19,360 nucleotides of DNA, taken from the NCBI GenBank assembly GCA_965372355.1, contig CBDVBZ010000066.1, positions 1-19,360 of the forward strand. The letters run 5' to 3'. Every line of letters begins with the position of its first letter. Position 1 is the first letter of the stretch. This document shows, piece by piece, positions 1-6,873 of the stretch. Position numbers and translations under genes: made by a program. This stretch comes from CBDVBZ01 sp965372355 (GTDB lineage: Bacteria; Krumholzibacteriota; Krumholzibacteriia; WVZY01). The notes below the pieces were generated by a model that worked only from the letters and a program-made list of their open reading frames with translations, ran no database searches and was not told the origin of the DNA.

Positions 1-36
1 GGGAGCTAAGCTTTGCATCCGGACCTTGCTCGTTTT

Positions 37-54
37 CGCGCGGATCCCCGCGCG
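37..54. repeat. GC-only hairpin (7-bp stem)
   Basis: CGCGCGG at 37-43 and CCGCGCG at 48-54 are perfect inverted copies around the 4-nt loop ATCC. There is no T-run after it, so it does not look like an intrinsic terminator. It belongs to the hairpin cluster upstream of uppS. Confidence 0.6.
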
Positions 55-75
55 GCGCTAACTTACGCTGGCGCT

Positions 76-105
76 GGTGTGGGGCATACGCCCCCACCGC
101 GGTGG
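76..105. repeat. Strong hairpin overlapping a 12-bp palindrome
   Basis: GGTG (76-79) plus GGGGC (81-85) pair with GCCCC (90-94) plus CACC (95-98), leaving T80 bulged and a loop of ATAC, for nine base pairs in all. The right arm also starts a perfect 12-bp palindrome, CCACCGCGGTGG, at 94-105. The two structures are therefore mutually exclusive as RNA or cruciform folds. No poly-T follows. Confidence 0.6.
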
Positions 106-110
106 ATCCT

Positions 111-212
111 CGCTCGCTCTCGCAAATGGTCCGGGCTGAAAACTTCGCTCCCGCCTCCACCTCGCTGGAGGAGGGGGTACGGTGAGCGCCCGAACGGATT
201 TTCGAGCGAGCG
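111..212. repeat. ~100-nt imperfect palindrome (REP/MITE-like or RNA hairpin)
   Basis: Four nested blocks of complementarity can be read off the sequence. CGCTCGCTC (111-119) pairs with GAGCGAGCG (204-212). AAAT (124-127) pairs with ATTT (198-201). GTCCGGGC (129-136) pairs with GCCCGAAC (188-195) with one mismatch. CTCCCGCCTCCA (148-159) pairs with TGGAGGAGGGGG (166-177) with one G/A mismatch and one G-T pair, closing on a 6-nt loop. The order and nesting fit a single long hairpin interrupted by internal loops. Size and form suit an interspersed palindromic repeat, a non-autonomous mobile element or a structured RNA leader. I recognise no named family, and with one copy in the window I cannot tell these apart. 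Confidence 0.55.
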
Positions 213-319
213 GTACAATTGAGCCATCCACGCGAGCCCTCTTTCAGAGGACAGGCGAGACATGACGCGAGGGCGTTCGCCGTAGCTCCCCACGAGCGTC
301 CCTTCATACTGACAGGAAA

Positions 320-1060
320 ATGACTAACGACATCGACAAACAGATAGAGGCGCTCAAGGGTTCAGAGAATCTTCCGACGCACGTGGCCATTATCATGGAT
401 GGCAATGGGCGCTGGGCGAAGAAGCGTGGTCTACCGCGGCTAGAGGGGCATCGTGTGGGCAGAGAGTCGGTGCGGACCATCGTACGAACGTGTGCGAAGT
501 TGGGCATCTCCTATCTGACGCTCTACACGTTTTCCCTGGAGAACTGGCAGCGTGCGGTCGAAGAAGTGGCTGGGCTCATGATCTTTCTCGAGGAGGTGCT
601 CGATACCGAGTACCTCGAGCTCAACGAGAATGGAGTCCAGCTGCGTGTGATCGGTCGTACCGATATGCTGCCGGAATCGACGCAGAAAGCGTTGAACAGA
701 ACCATCAAGAAACTCGAGACCAATAATCGGCTCGTGCTGACTCTGGCGATAAGCTACGGCGGCAGGGCGGAGATCGTCGACGCCGCGCGCCGGATTGCCG
801 AGGCGGTTCAGAATAAGGGCCTGAAGGTGGATGAGATCACGGAGGAGACGTTTCAGGGCTGTCTGTATGACCCCGAGTTGCCGGATCCCGATTTTCTTGT
901 CAGGACGAGCGGAGAGATGCGCATCTCCAATTTTCTCTTGTGGCAAATCGCGTACTCGGAAGTCTTTGTAACCGATGTGCTCTGGCCGGACTTCCGGGAG
1001 CAGGAGCTCCTCGACAGCATCCTTGCCTACCAGAAACGCGAGAGAAGATTTGGACACTAG
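320..1060 (+). CDS. uppS: Isoprenyl (undecaprenyl) diphosphate synthase
   Basis: This cis-prenyltransferase condenses farnesyl diphosphate with IPP units to make undecaprenyl diphosphate, the cytoplasmic precursor of the lipid carrier for peptidoglycan and surface polysaccharides. The product is 246 residues, normal for the family. The signature MDGNGRWAKKR at residues 26-36 contains the catalytic Asp27. LYTFSLENWQR (68-78) and DPDFLVRTSGEMRISNFLLW (193-212) are the other diagnostic blocks for substrate and Mg-diphosphate binding. The ATG at 320 leaves 25 residues before the signature, as in other UppS proteins. The only Shine-Dalgarno-like bases (AGGA, 314-317) sit unusually close to it. It is the first gene of a tight cluster, with cdsA four bases downstream. 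The family is not in doubt; product chain length is inferred. Confidence 0.97.
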   Translation: MTNDIDKQIEALKGSENLPTHVAIIMDGNGRWAKKRGLPRLEGHRVGRESVRTIVRTCAKLGISYLTLYTFSLENWQRAVEEVAGLMIFLEEVLDTEYLELNENGVQLRVIGRTDMLPESTQKALNRTIKKLETNNRLVLTLAISYGGRAEIVDAARRIAEAVQNKGLKVDEITEETFQGCLYDPELPDPDFLVRTSGEMRISNFLLWQIAYSEVFVTDVLWPDFREQELLDSILAYQKRERRFGH

Positions 1061-1064
1061 GAAC

Positions 1065-1934
1065 ATGAATGCATCGGAGCCCGCCCCCGCGCGGAAGTCG
1101 TTCCTCCATTCCTCTATCTTTCTGCGAGTCGCAGCCTCGGTCGTGTTCATCCCGTGCTTCATAGTCATCACCAGGACGGGTGGGTATCATTTCATTGCCT
1201 TGATTGACGCGCTGATCTTCATCGGTATGTGGGAGTTCTACCGCATGTTGGAGGCGAAGGGAATCTACCCGTACAAGGCCATCGGTATAACCTGCGGGTT
1301 GATCCTCAGTTGGTATGTGTTCTTCAGGAACGGGATGTACGCCAACCTCTTTCTGACGCTCGCGTTGATCACTCTGATGTGCATGGAGTTGACACGCCGG
1401 CAGACGCGAGAGGCCGTCTACCATATCTCATCGACGGTCTTTGGTGTGATTTATGTCGCGTTTCTCGGCTCCCACCTGATCCTGCTCCGTGAGCATCCGT
1501 TGAGCATCAGTCTTGACTACAGCTTGGGTGCGTCGTTTGTGTTCCTCGCGGTTGTCGTGACGTGGGCGGGCGACACCGGGGCGTACATCGTGGGAAAGAT
1601 CCTGGGCAGACATCCGCTAATCCCCCGGCTCTCCGCCAAAAAGACGAGGGAAGGATCCGTCGGCGGTATGATCTGTTCCGTCATCGGTGCGCTGGTGGCC
1701 AAACAGACGTTTGCACCTTATCTCGATCTGTGGCAGGCCCTGTTGCTCGGGGTCATGGTGGGGGCAATAGGTCAGCTGGGCGATCTGTTCGAGTCGTTAG
1801 TGAAACGGGATCTGAATGTCAAGGATGCCTCTGACACGATTCCCGGCCACGGTGGGATTCTCGACCGGTTCGACAGTCTGTTCTTTACGGCGCCTCTGAC
1901 ATATTATTTGATCAAGTTCGTCATCTTCAAATAG
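1065..1934 (+). CDS. cdsA: Phosphatidate cytidylyltransferase
   Basis: CdsA converts phosphatidic acid and CTP to CDP-diacylglycerol, the branch point for all bacterial phospholipids, in the inner membrane. The 289-residue product is strongly hydrophobic, with repeated membrane segments from about residue 20 onward. Near the C-terminus it carries the full CDS signature, SLVKRDLNVKD followed by IPGHGGILDRFD (nt about 1795-1872), including the Asp residues expected to bind Mg and substrate. The frame is open back to 975, but that extension lies inside uppS. I chose the ATG at 1065, which follows the uppS stop by four bases and gives a normal N-terminus; a weak AGGA overlaps the uppS stop. Spacing implies translation coupled to uppS. 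Confidence 0.96.
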   Translation: MNASEPAPARKSFLHSSIFLRVAASVVFIPCFIVITRTGGYHFIALIDALIFIGMWEFYRMLEAKGIYPYKAIGITCGLILSWYVFFRNGMYANLFLTLALITLMCMELTRRQTREAVYHISSTVFGVIYVAFLGSHLILLREHPLSISLDYSLGASFVFLAVVVTWAGDTGAYIVGKILGRHPLIPRLSAKKTREGSVGGMICSVIGALVAKQTFAPYLDLWQALLLGVMVGAIGQLGDLFESLVKRDLNVKDASDTIPGHGGILDRFDSLFFTAPLTYYLIKFVIFK

Positions 1935-1954
1935 CGAAAGCAGGGTGTGCGGTT

Positions 1955-3112
1955 TTGAAAAAACGAATCCTTGTGTTGGGTTCAACCGGTTCGGTTGGCA
2001 CGAGTGTTCTGGACGTCGTGTCGCACCATGCCGATCGTTTCGAGATCGTCGGTCTCGCCGCCAGACAGAACATCGGTTTGCTGCGAGAACAATGCGGCAT
2101 GTTCCCGAATGCGAAGATCGCAATCACCGATGACGAGGCGCACGGGGCGCTTGTCGCCGAGACCCCGAGGATAGCGGGGGAGGGCGTCGGCAAAGGGATG
2201 GATGGTCTCATCGACCTGATCGATGCGACGGCGCCGGATCTCGTCGTGAACTGCCTCGTTGGCTTTGCCGGTCTCAAGCCGACGTTGCACTCGGTGACCG
2301 CCGGGATCAACGTCGCCCTGGCGAACAAGGAGTCGATCGTCACCGGTGGCGAGTTGATCCGCGAGGAGTCGGATAAGTCGGGGGCCTCGGTCGTTCCGAT
2401 CGACAGCGAGCACGTGGCCATCAGTCAGTGCCTGAGGGGTTCCGCAACTGATGATATAGAAGCGGTTTACATCACCGCCTCGGGGGGCGCGCTGCGCGAC
2501 CGGCCCCTGGATCAAATGGCCGATGTCGGCCCGAGCGACGCGCTGGCACACCCAACCTGGGATATGGGCGCCAAGATCACCATCGACAGCGCCACCTTGG
2601 TGAACAAAGGTCTCGAGGTGATCGAGGCGCACTGGTTGTTCGACATCCCCTACGACAAGATCAGGGTCGTCATCCACCCGCAATCCATTATCCACTCGCT
2701 CGTCGAGTTCAAGGACAGCTCGATCATCGCCCAGCTCGGATTGCCGGATATGCGGCTCCCGATCTTGCACGCTCTGGGTCATCCGGAACGCATCGAGACG
2801 GCGCTCTCCAAGAGCCGGATAGCCGATTTTCCCGAGTTGACGTTTACCAGGGTTGAAGACGAGCGTTACCCATGCTTCAAACTGGCAGTGGAGGCTGGGA
2901 GACGGGGCGGCAATATGCCGACGGTGCTCAACTCCGCAAACGAAGTAGCCGTTGGCGCTTTTCTTGCTGGTGTTGTACAATTCCCCAGGATTCAAGAGAT
3001 CATCTCGGCAGCGTTGGACGGGATAGCACAGGAGAACGTACGTTCGTACGAAGACGTGCTTGAAACGGACCGCGCGACGAGGTCGTATATAGAAAAGAAA
3101 TTCGGAGTTTGA
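1955..3112 (+). CDS. dxr: 1-deoxy-D-xylulose 5-phosphate reductoisomerase
   Basis: Dxr (IspC) rearranges and reduces DXP to 2-C-methyl-D-erythritol 4-phosphate with NADPH, the first committed step of the MEP isoprenoid pathway that supplies IPP to UppS. The 385-residue product begins with the NADPH-binding loop GSTGSVG (9-15). LANKES (122-127), the metal-site motif PIDSEH (148-153; D150, E152), TASGG (174-178) and HPTWDMGAKITIDSATLVNK (199-218) follow, with E221 as the third expected metal ligand. HPQSIIHSLVE and GLPDMRLPI are also diagnostic. Translation appears to start at TTG 1955: AGGG at 1942-1945 gives a nine-base spacer and the Rossmann strand begins at once. It lies 20 bp after cdsA and 28 bp before rseP. 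Confidence 0.97.
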   Translation: MKKRILVLGSTGSVGTSVLDVVSHHADRFEIVGLAARQNIGLLREQCGMFPNAKIAITDDEAHGALVAETPRIAGEGVGKGMDGLIDLIDATAPDLVVNCLVGFAGLKPTLHSVTAGINVALANKESIVTGGELIREESDKSGASVVPIDSEHVAISQCLRGSATDDIEAVYITASGGALRDRPLDQMADVGPSDALAHPTWDMGAKITIDSATLVNKGLEVIEAHWLFDIPYDKIRVVIHPQSIIHSLVEFKDSSIIAQLGLPDMRLPILHALGHPERIETALSKSRIADFPELTFTRVEDERYPCFKLAVEAGRRGGNMPTVLNSANEVAVGAFLAGVVQFPRIQEIISAALDGIAQENVRSYEDVLETDRATRSYIEKKFGV

Positions 3113-3140
3113 AGAGCCTCCTACGGAGACGATGTAGCAG

Positions 3141-4517
3141 ATGCTGATAACAATACTAGCAGGCGCGTTTATTCTTAGCGTTGTCATCATTGTCCACGAG
3201 TTCGGGCATTTCATCGTGGCCAAGAAGCTCGGTGTGTTCGTCAAGGTGTTCTCCATCGGGTTTGGTCGCAAGGTTCTCAAGAAGCGCATCGGTGATACGG
3301 TCTACGCGGTGTCGCTGCTGCCGTTTGGGGGGTACGTAAAGTTCGCGGGTGAGTCCGAGAACCCCGACACGGAGAAAGAGGCCCCCCAGGGCAAGGTGGA
3401 CGACGAGACGCCGGACAGCGAGATCGACCCCAGCCGCTACTTCATAAACAAGAGCCCGTACGTGCGGGGTGCGGTGGTCTTCGCAGGACCGCTTTTCAAC
3501 TACTTGCTCGCCATAGTCGTCTACGCGGGTATGTTTGCCATCCACGGGGTGTCGACGATACCCGACACAAAGATCGGCGAGATCGTGGTGGGATCGACGG
3601 CGGATTCGGTGGGCCTTATGGTCGATGACCGGATCACGGCCGTTGACGGCCGTGGGGCCGACAACTGGGATGCGTTGGTGGACCTGCTTTCGGACGGGGG
3701 GGACGCGGTGCAGACGCTGACCGTGGAGCGTGGGACGGAATACCTGGAGATCGACTACAGGGTCCGTGTAACACCCGAAGGACGGAAGCTCGGTTTCTTC
3801 CCCCACGTGTCATCCATGGTCGGACAGGTCAAGCGAGGCGCCCCCGCCTATCGCGCAGGTATTCGAACAGGTGACGCGATCGTCGCGATCAACGACACGC
3901 TGATCAACAGCTACTACGATATCGAGCGTATCATCCACGCGAACCCCGAGACACCGCTCTACATCGAATGGACTCAAGACGGTGTCGAGCACGCCGACAC
4001 GCTCACACCGGAGGCCAAGAAGGTACTCAAGGAAGGCTCGAAAACCAAGTTCAAGATTGTGGGTCAGATCGGCATCGGCCCACACTACCACACGAGGCGA
4101 ATACCTCTGCACACGGCCACAGTTATGGCCGTGAAATCGTCGACGAACATGGTGTACGAGATCATCTCGTTCCTCAAGCTTCTCTTTACGGGAAAGGCTG
4201 GTCTCGACGCGGTCGGCGGACCGATCCTCATTACGCAGATGGCCGGGGACATGGCCCGATGGGGATTCAACTATCTGCTCTATTTCCTCGCGTTCTTCAG
4301 CATCAATCTCTGCATATTCAACCTGCTACCCATTCTTCCGTTTGATGGCGGTCATCTCACCCTGTTCGCCTTCGAAGTGATCGCACGGCGCCGAGTCAAC
4401 CGCCGGCTGCGGGAGATCCTGGCGCAGGCCGGGTTCGTGCTGCTGATACTGTTGATGGTATTCGTGGTGCTGGTGGACGTCAGCCGGTGCACCGGATCCT
4501 CACCGGGTATGTTCTAA
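3141..4517 (+). CDS. rseP: Site-2 (RIP) zinc metalloprotease RseP
   Basis: RseP is a polytopic inner-membrane protease that cleaves transmembrane segments, classically anti-sigma factors after a first cut, and removes signal-peptide remnants. The 458-residue product has the HEXXH zinc site in its first membrane helix (HEFGH, 19-23) and the conserved FAGPLFN block (114-120). Two PDZ-like domains follow in the periplasmic loop (about 142-212 and 222-290), and NLLPILPFDGGH (394-405) supplies the third zinc ligand, Asp402. Two PDZ domains and this length match Gram-negative RseP rather than shorter one-PDZ homologues. A GGAGA at 3125-3129 precedes the ATG by 11 bases. The C-terminal tail after the last helix (DVSRCTGSSPGMF) overlaps the minus-strand lipoprotein gene by 18 bp. 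No rseA or sigma factor is in view, so its substrate here is unknown. Confidence 0.96.
   Translation: MLITILAGAFILSVVIIVHEFGHFIVAKKLGVFVKVFSIGFGRKVLKKRIGDTVYAVSLLPFGGYVKFAGESENPDTEKEAPQGKVDDETPDSEIDPSRYFINKSPYVRGAVVFAGPLFNYLLAIVVYAGMFAIHGVSTIPDTKIGEIVVGSTADSVGLMVDDRITAVDGRGADNWDALVDLLSDGGDAVQTLTVERGTEYLEIDYRVRVTPEGRKLGFFPHVSSMVGQVKRGAPAYRAGIRTGDAIVAINDTLINSYYDIERIIHANPETPLYIEWTQDGVEHADTLTPEAKKVLKEGSKTKFKIVGQIGIGPHYHTRRIPLHTATVMAVKSSTNMVYEIISFLKLLFTGKAGLDAVGGPILITQMAGDMARWGFNYLLYFLAFFSINLCIFNLLPILPFDGGHLTLFAFEVIARRRVNRRLREILAQAGFVLLILLMVFVVLVDVSRCTGSSPGMF
4484..4495. repeat. 12-bp palindrome at the convergent gene ends
   Basis: CCGGTGCACCGG is a perfect palindrome inside the 3' end of rseP, just beyond the stop codon of the minus-strand lipoprotein gene. 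A second CACCGG at 4501-4506 could also pair with its left arm. It could help end minus-strand transcripts, but no T-run follows on either strand, so a terminator role is speculative. Confidence 0.3.
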
Positions 4518-4877
4518 CTCACGCCCCTGGGACGAGTCGAGTTCCCGTTGGATTTTCTCAAAAACCGCGAGCCACCGGTCGGGATCCTTGTTGAGCTCCC
4601 GGATGGTGTTTGCAATCCTCGTCGTATCTATCGTAGAATCGAGCATTGTGAACAAACTCTCTGATTTTAAATAGTTTACGGCATAGAGATCGCGAGCGCC
4701 GACCACCATCAGGTAGGCGTCGGCGAGGTAGATTTCTTCCTCGCTCAGTTCCGGGATCTTCGGTTGATTATCCGGCCCCGTGCAGTACGATGACAGCAAA
4801 ACTACGGCAATTACGCACGATACACGACCGAGACGGGTCCAGACCAACCGGGTACGTGGGTCTATGTTTGATTTCAT
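4500..4877 (-). CDS. Small predicted lipoprotein, DUF4296-like
   Basis: This 125-residue product starts at an ATG read leftward from 4877. It has a basic N-terminus, a hydrophobic stretch (about residues 19-30) and a Cys at 32 in LLSSYC. The residue before the Cys is Tyr, so the lipobox is non-standard. The mature part is charged and mostly helical, with PELSEEEIYLADAYLM and then DTTRIANTIRELNKDPDRW. The order (a short helix after the Cys, then a Ser/Asp-rich hinge and a helix ending in EKIQREL) recalls DUF4296 lipoproteins of FCB bacteria; this is recognition by eye, not a search. An alternative TTG start at 4847 would give a shorter, more typical signal peptide. No clear ribosome binding site is seen for either. 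It is convergent with rseP (18-bp overlap) and divergent from the Omp85 gene. Function unknown. Confidence 0.72.
   Translation of the reverse strand: MKSNIDPRTRLVWTRLGRVSCVIAVVLLSSYCTGPDNQPKIPELSEEEIYLADAYLMVVGARDLYAVNYLKSESLFTMLDSTIDTTRIANTIRELNKDPDRWLAVFEKIQRELDSSQGRELEHTR
4764..4791 (+). promoter_or_regulatory. Possible promoter for the Omp85-tamB pair
   Basis: TTGATT at 4764-4769 and TACGAT at 4786-4791 are separated by 16 bases and each match the sigma-70 consensus at four of six positions. The pair faces the Omp85 gene and lies inside the antisense lipoprotein gene. Read-through from rseP is an equally good explanation for expression. Confidence 0.25.
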
Positions 4878-4887
4878 GATTTCGACA

Positions 4888-6864
4888 ATGACCGGGCGGC
4901 TAAAGAAAGCGACGGCTGCCTGTCGTCGGAGGAATATTAACGCACGGCTGTTGGCAATGGCAATGGTCGTTTTGGTTCTCGCGTGGTGCAGGGGGGCCGA
5001 GGCGCAGCAGGACACCACCGACGGCGAGACCAATCGACCTTTTGTCAACAAGATCGTCTTCCACGGCAATTCCTACTTCTCCGACAAGAAGCTGCGCAGT
5101 CAGATGCGCACTCGGGAATCGACTTTCTTTTCGCTGTTCAGGAATCCGCGACTCGATACGGATGTGTTGCAGCGTGACATCGCCGTTCTCGAAGCGACGT
5201 ACCACGCAAACGGCTTTCTCGATGCCGACGTGAAGCTCAAAGAGCTGGTCGAGCTCGAGGGGGGAACATTCGTGGACATCGTCATCGAAATCACGGAAAA
5301 CGAGCCTACCCTGATCGAATCCTTGACGTTTAGTACCCGTGGTATTCTGACCGAAAAGGCGTTGCGAAAGGATCTGTTGCTGGAGCCCGGTGATCCCTAC
5401 AACCCGTCGATGCTTGGCGCCGATATCAACACGATCAAATTGAGGTACTTCGACAAGGGGCATCTCGCGGTCATTGTCGAGGACTCGGTGGTCGTCAATG
5501 ACCGCACGGTGAAGATGCACTACAACATCGATCCTGGACCCGTTATTACGGTGCGGAGCATTGACATCGTGGGGAACAGGGACACAAAGCAGTCGATTGT
5601 CGAAAAGGAGATTGCGCTCGAGGTTGGTAAGGTGTTCCGACTCAGGGACGCCGTCGAAACCCAGCGCAACCTGTTTGAGACGGGTCTTTTCACAGAGGCG
5701 GATATCCTGCCCGAAAAACTGAATCTCGAGACGAATACCGTGGCGGTTCTCGTGAGACTCCGCGAGCGAAAGTCCAAGTACTTCGAGGTCGGCTTCGGTG
5801 TGGGCAATATCGTGGGTAGCCGAGTGACGGCCGGATGGGGTGACCGCAACCTCTTCGGCACCGGACGGACGGTTCGGATCGGCCTGGAGGGCGCATTCGC
5901 GCTTTTTCAGAGAAGGGACGAGGATTTCAGCAACCTCAATCCGCGTGTGAGATATTACCGGGCGGATATTACGTTCGCCCAGAGACGGGTGTTTGGGACC
6001 AAGGTGCTCCTCGGTATCACCGCATTCGCGGAAAAGGATGCGACGGTCGAGAACCTCGTGGTGTACACAAAGGGTATGGCGATCGGGGGCGTCAGGAAGC
6101 TCAGCGAGCAGACGGAGCTGACCGGGGGGTTCAGCCTGGAGCGGATCAAGAGGTACTCGATTGCCGGGGAGAGCCGGTCGAATACGCACTCCATGCTATC
6201 CGCCATCCGTCACGACACGAGAGACTTCATTCTCGACCCTCGGCACGGTGGTTTCCGTGACTTCCGTGTTCTGCTGGCCGGCAGTATTCTGGGTGGTGAC
6301 AACGATTTCTACACGCTCAACGCGACATGGCAGAGGTACTGGCCGTCGTGGGTGTCGAGTGTTTTCGCCCCTCGAATCATGCTGGGTTATTCGGACTCGT
6401 ACGGACGGTCAGAGGTGGTTCCGGTCGAGAACCGGTTCTTTACTGGTGGTGGCAACTCGGTCAGGGGATACGATGAGAACAGCATCGGGCCAAGGGAACT
6501 GGTGGACAACACGGTGACGGGCGAGCCGGAGCTTACCGTGGTTGGTGGACGGGTGTTTATGCTGACCAACATTGAGATGCGATTTCCGCTGCCGTGGCTG
6601 TCCAGATGGCGTTTCTCTGGCGCGATCTTTGCGGACGGTGGTAACGTCTGGAAGGATCCGAACAGCGTGAGCTTTAGCGATTTTCAGCTCTTCAAAAACC
6701 AGGACGACGTCACACAGGAGGACTATCGCTATAGCGTCGGCCTTGGAGTCCGTTACAACACGCCACTGGGTCCGATACGGCTCGATTACGGAATTCCCCT
6801 GGTCGTCGAGCCGGGATCGTCGGCGAAAGGTCGTTTCCACTTTAGCCTCGGTCAGATTTTTTGA
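4888..6864 (+). CDS. Omp85-family outer-membrane assembly protein (BamA/TamA-like, three POTRA)
   Basis: Omp85 proteins insert beta-barrel proteins into the outer membrane. From the ATG at 4888 the product is 658 residues: a basic n-region and hydrophobic core ending AEA-QQ (signal peptide about 39 residues), three POTRA-like repeats (about 52-140, 141-218, 219-294), then a barrel (297-658). The barrel has the family signatures GGGNSVRGYDENSIGP (Arg526 of the VRGY lid loop), DTRDFILDPRHGGF, IFADGGNVW and GLGVRYNTPLGPIRLDYG, and it ends in Phe as a beta-signal. BamA usually has five POTRAs and about 800 residues; TamA has three. Position after rseP favours bamA, while the immediately following tamB favours tamA, so no symbol is given. 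The start is uncertain: ATGs at 4864 and 4876 and a TTG at 4951 (GGAGGA at 4928-4933) are alternatives. Confidence 0.93.
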   Translation: MTGRLKKATAACRRRNINARLLAMAMVVLVLAWCRGAEAQQDTTDGETNRPFVNKIVFHGNSYFSDKKLRSQMRTRESTFFSLFRNPRLDTDVLQRDIAVLEATYHANGFLDADVKLKELVELEGGTFVDIVIEITENEPTLIESLTFSTRGILTEKALRKDLLLEPGDPYNPSMLGADINTIKLRYFDKGHLAVIVEDSVVVNDRTVKMHYNIDPGPVITVRSIDIVGNRDTKQSIVEKEIALEVGKVFRLRDAVETQRNLFETGLFTEADILPEKLNLETNTVAVLVRLRERKSKYFEVGFGVGNIVGSRVTAGWGDRNLFGTGRTVRIGLEGAFALFQRRDEDFSNLNPRVRYYRADITFAQRRVFGTKVLLGITAFAEKDATVENLVVYTKGMAIGGVRKLSEQTELTGGFSLERIKRYSIAGESRSNTHSMLSAIRHDTRDFILDPRHGGFRDFRVLLAGSILGGDNDFYTLNATWQRYWPSWVSSVFAPRIMLGYSDSYGRSEVVPVENRFFTGGGNSVRGYDENSIGPRELVDNTVTGEPELTVVGGRVFMLTNIEMRFPLPWLSRWRFSGAIFADGGNVWKDPNSVSFSDFQLFKNQDDVTQEDYRYSVGLGVRYNTPLGPIRLDYGIPLVVEPGSSAKGRFHFSLGQIF

Positions 6865-6873
6865 ACGGTTTTT

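Larger units (their letters stand above)
1..319. other. Structured non-coding region upstream of uppS
   Basis: No convincing coding sequence lies in these 319 bases. The short open frames on either strand (about 70 codons) have Pro/Arg-rich compositions typical of GC-rich non-coding DNA and resemble no family I know. The stretch is instead dense in inverted repeats: a 7-bp stem at 37-54, a 9-bp stem with one bulge at 76-98, a 12-bp perfect palindrome at 94-105, a long palindrome at 111-212 and a 5-bp stem with a triloop at 238-250. The promoter of the uppS operon should lie here or further upstream. I found no -35/-10 pair I trust; TACAAT at 214-219 is a possible -10 box but has no good partner. 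Confidence 0.7.

Noticed and set aside
214..219. TACAAT as a -10 box for uppS
   Set aside because: No acceptable -35 hexamer lies 16-18 bases upstream, and the site abuts the arm of the large palindrome.
63..293. Short minus-strand frame (76 codons) upstream of uppS
   Set aside because: It is made mostly of palindrome arms, is Gly/Arg/Pro-rich and has no ribosome site or family resemblance.
975..1064. N-terminal extension of cdsA inside uppS
   Set aside because: It would overlap uppS by 86 bases with Arg/Ser-rich sequence unlike CdsA. The ATG at 1065 gives a normal protein.
1982..3289. 435-codon minus-strand frame over dxr and rseP
   Set aside because: Antisense to all the diagnostic dxr motifs; composition is shadow-like with no start signal or family resemblance.
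4646..4673. TTGTGA / TAAATA as a plus-strand promoter in the lipoprotein gene
   Set aside because: The -10 matches only three of six positions and the site is over 200 bases from the Omp85 start; local AT-richness explains it.
4878..5069. 64-residue N-terminal extension of the minus-strand lipoprotein
   Set aside because: It would put an Arg/Ala-rich segment before the signal peptide and overlap the Omp85 signal-peptide region; the lipoprotein signal begins sensibly at 4877 or 4847.
4900..6189. 429-codon minus-strand frame over the Omp85 gene
   Set aside because: Antisense to POTRA and barrel motifs and has no family-like blocks. The real minus-strand gene here is the short lipoprotein at 4500-4877, in a different frame.
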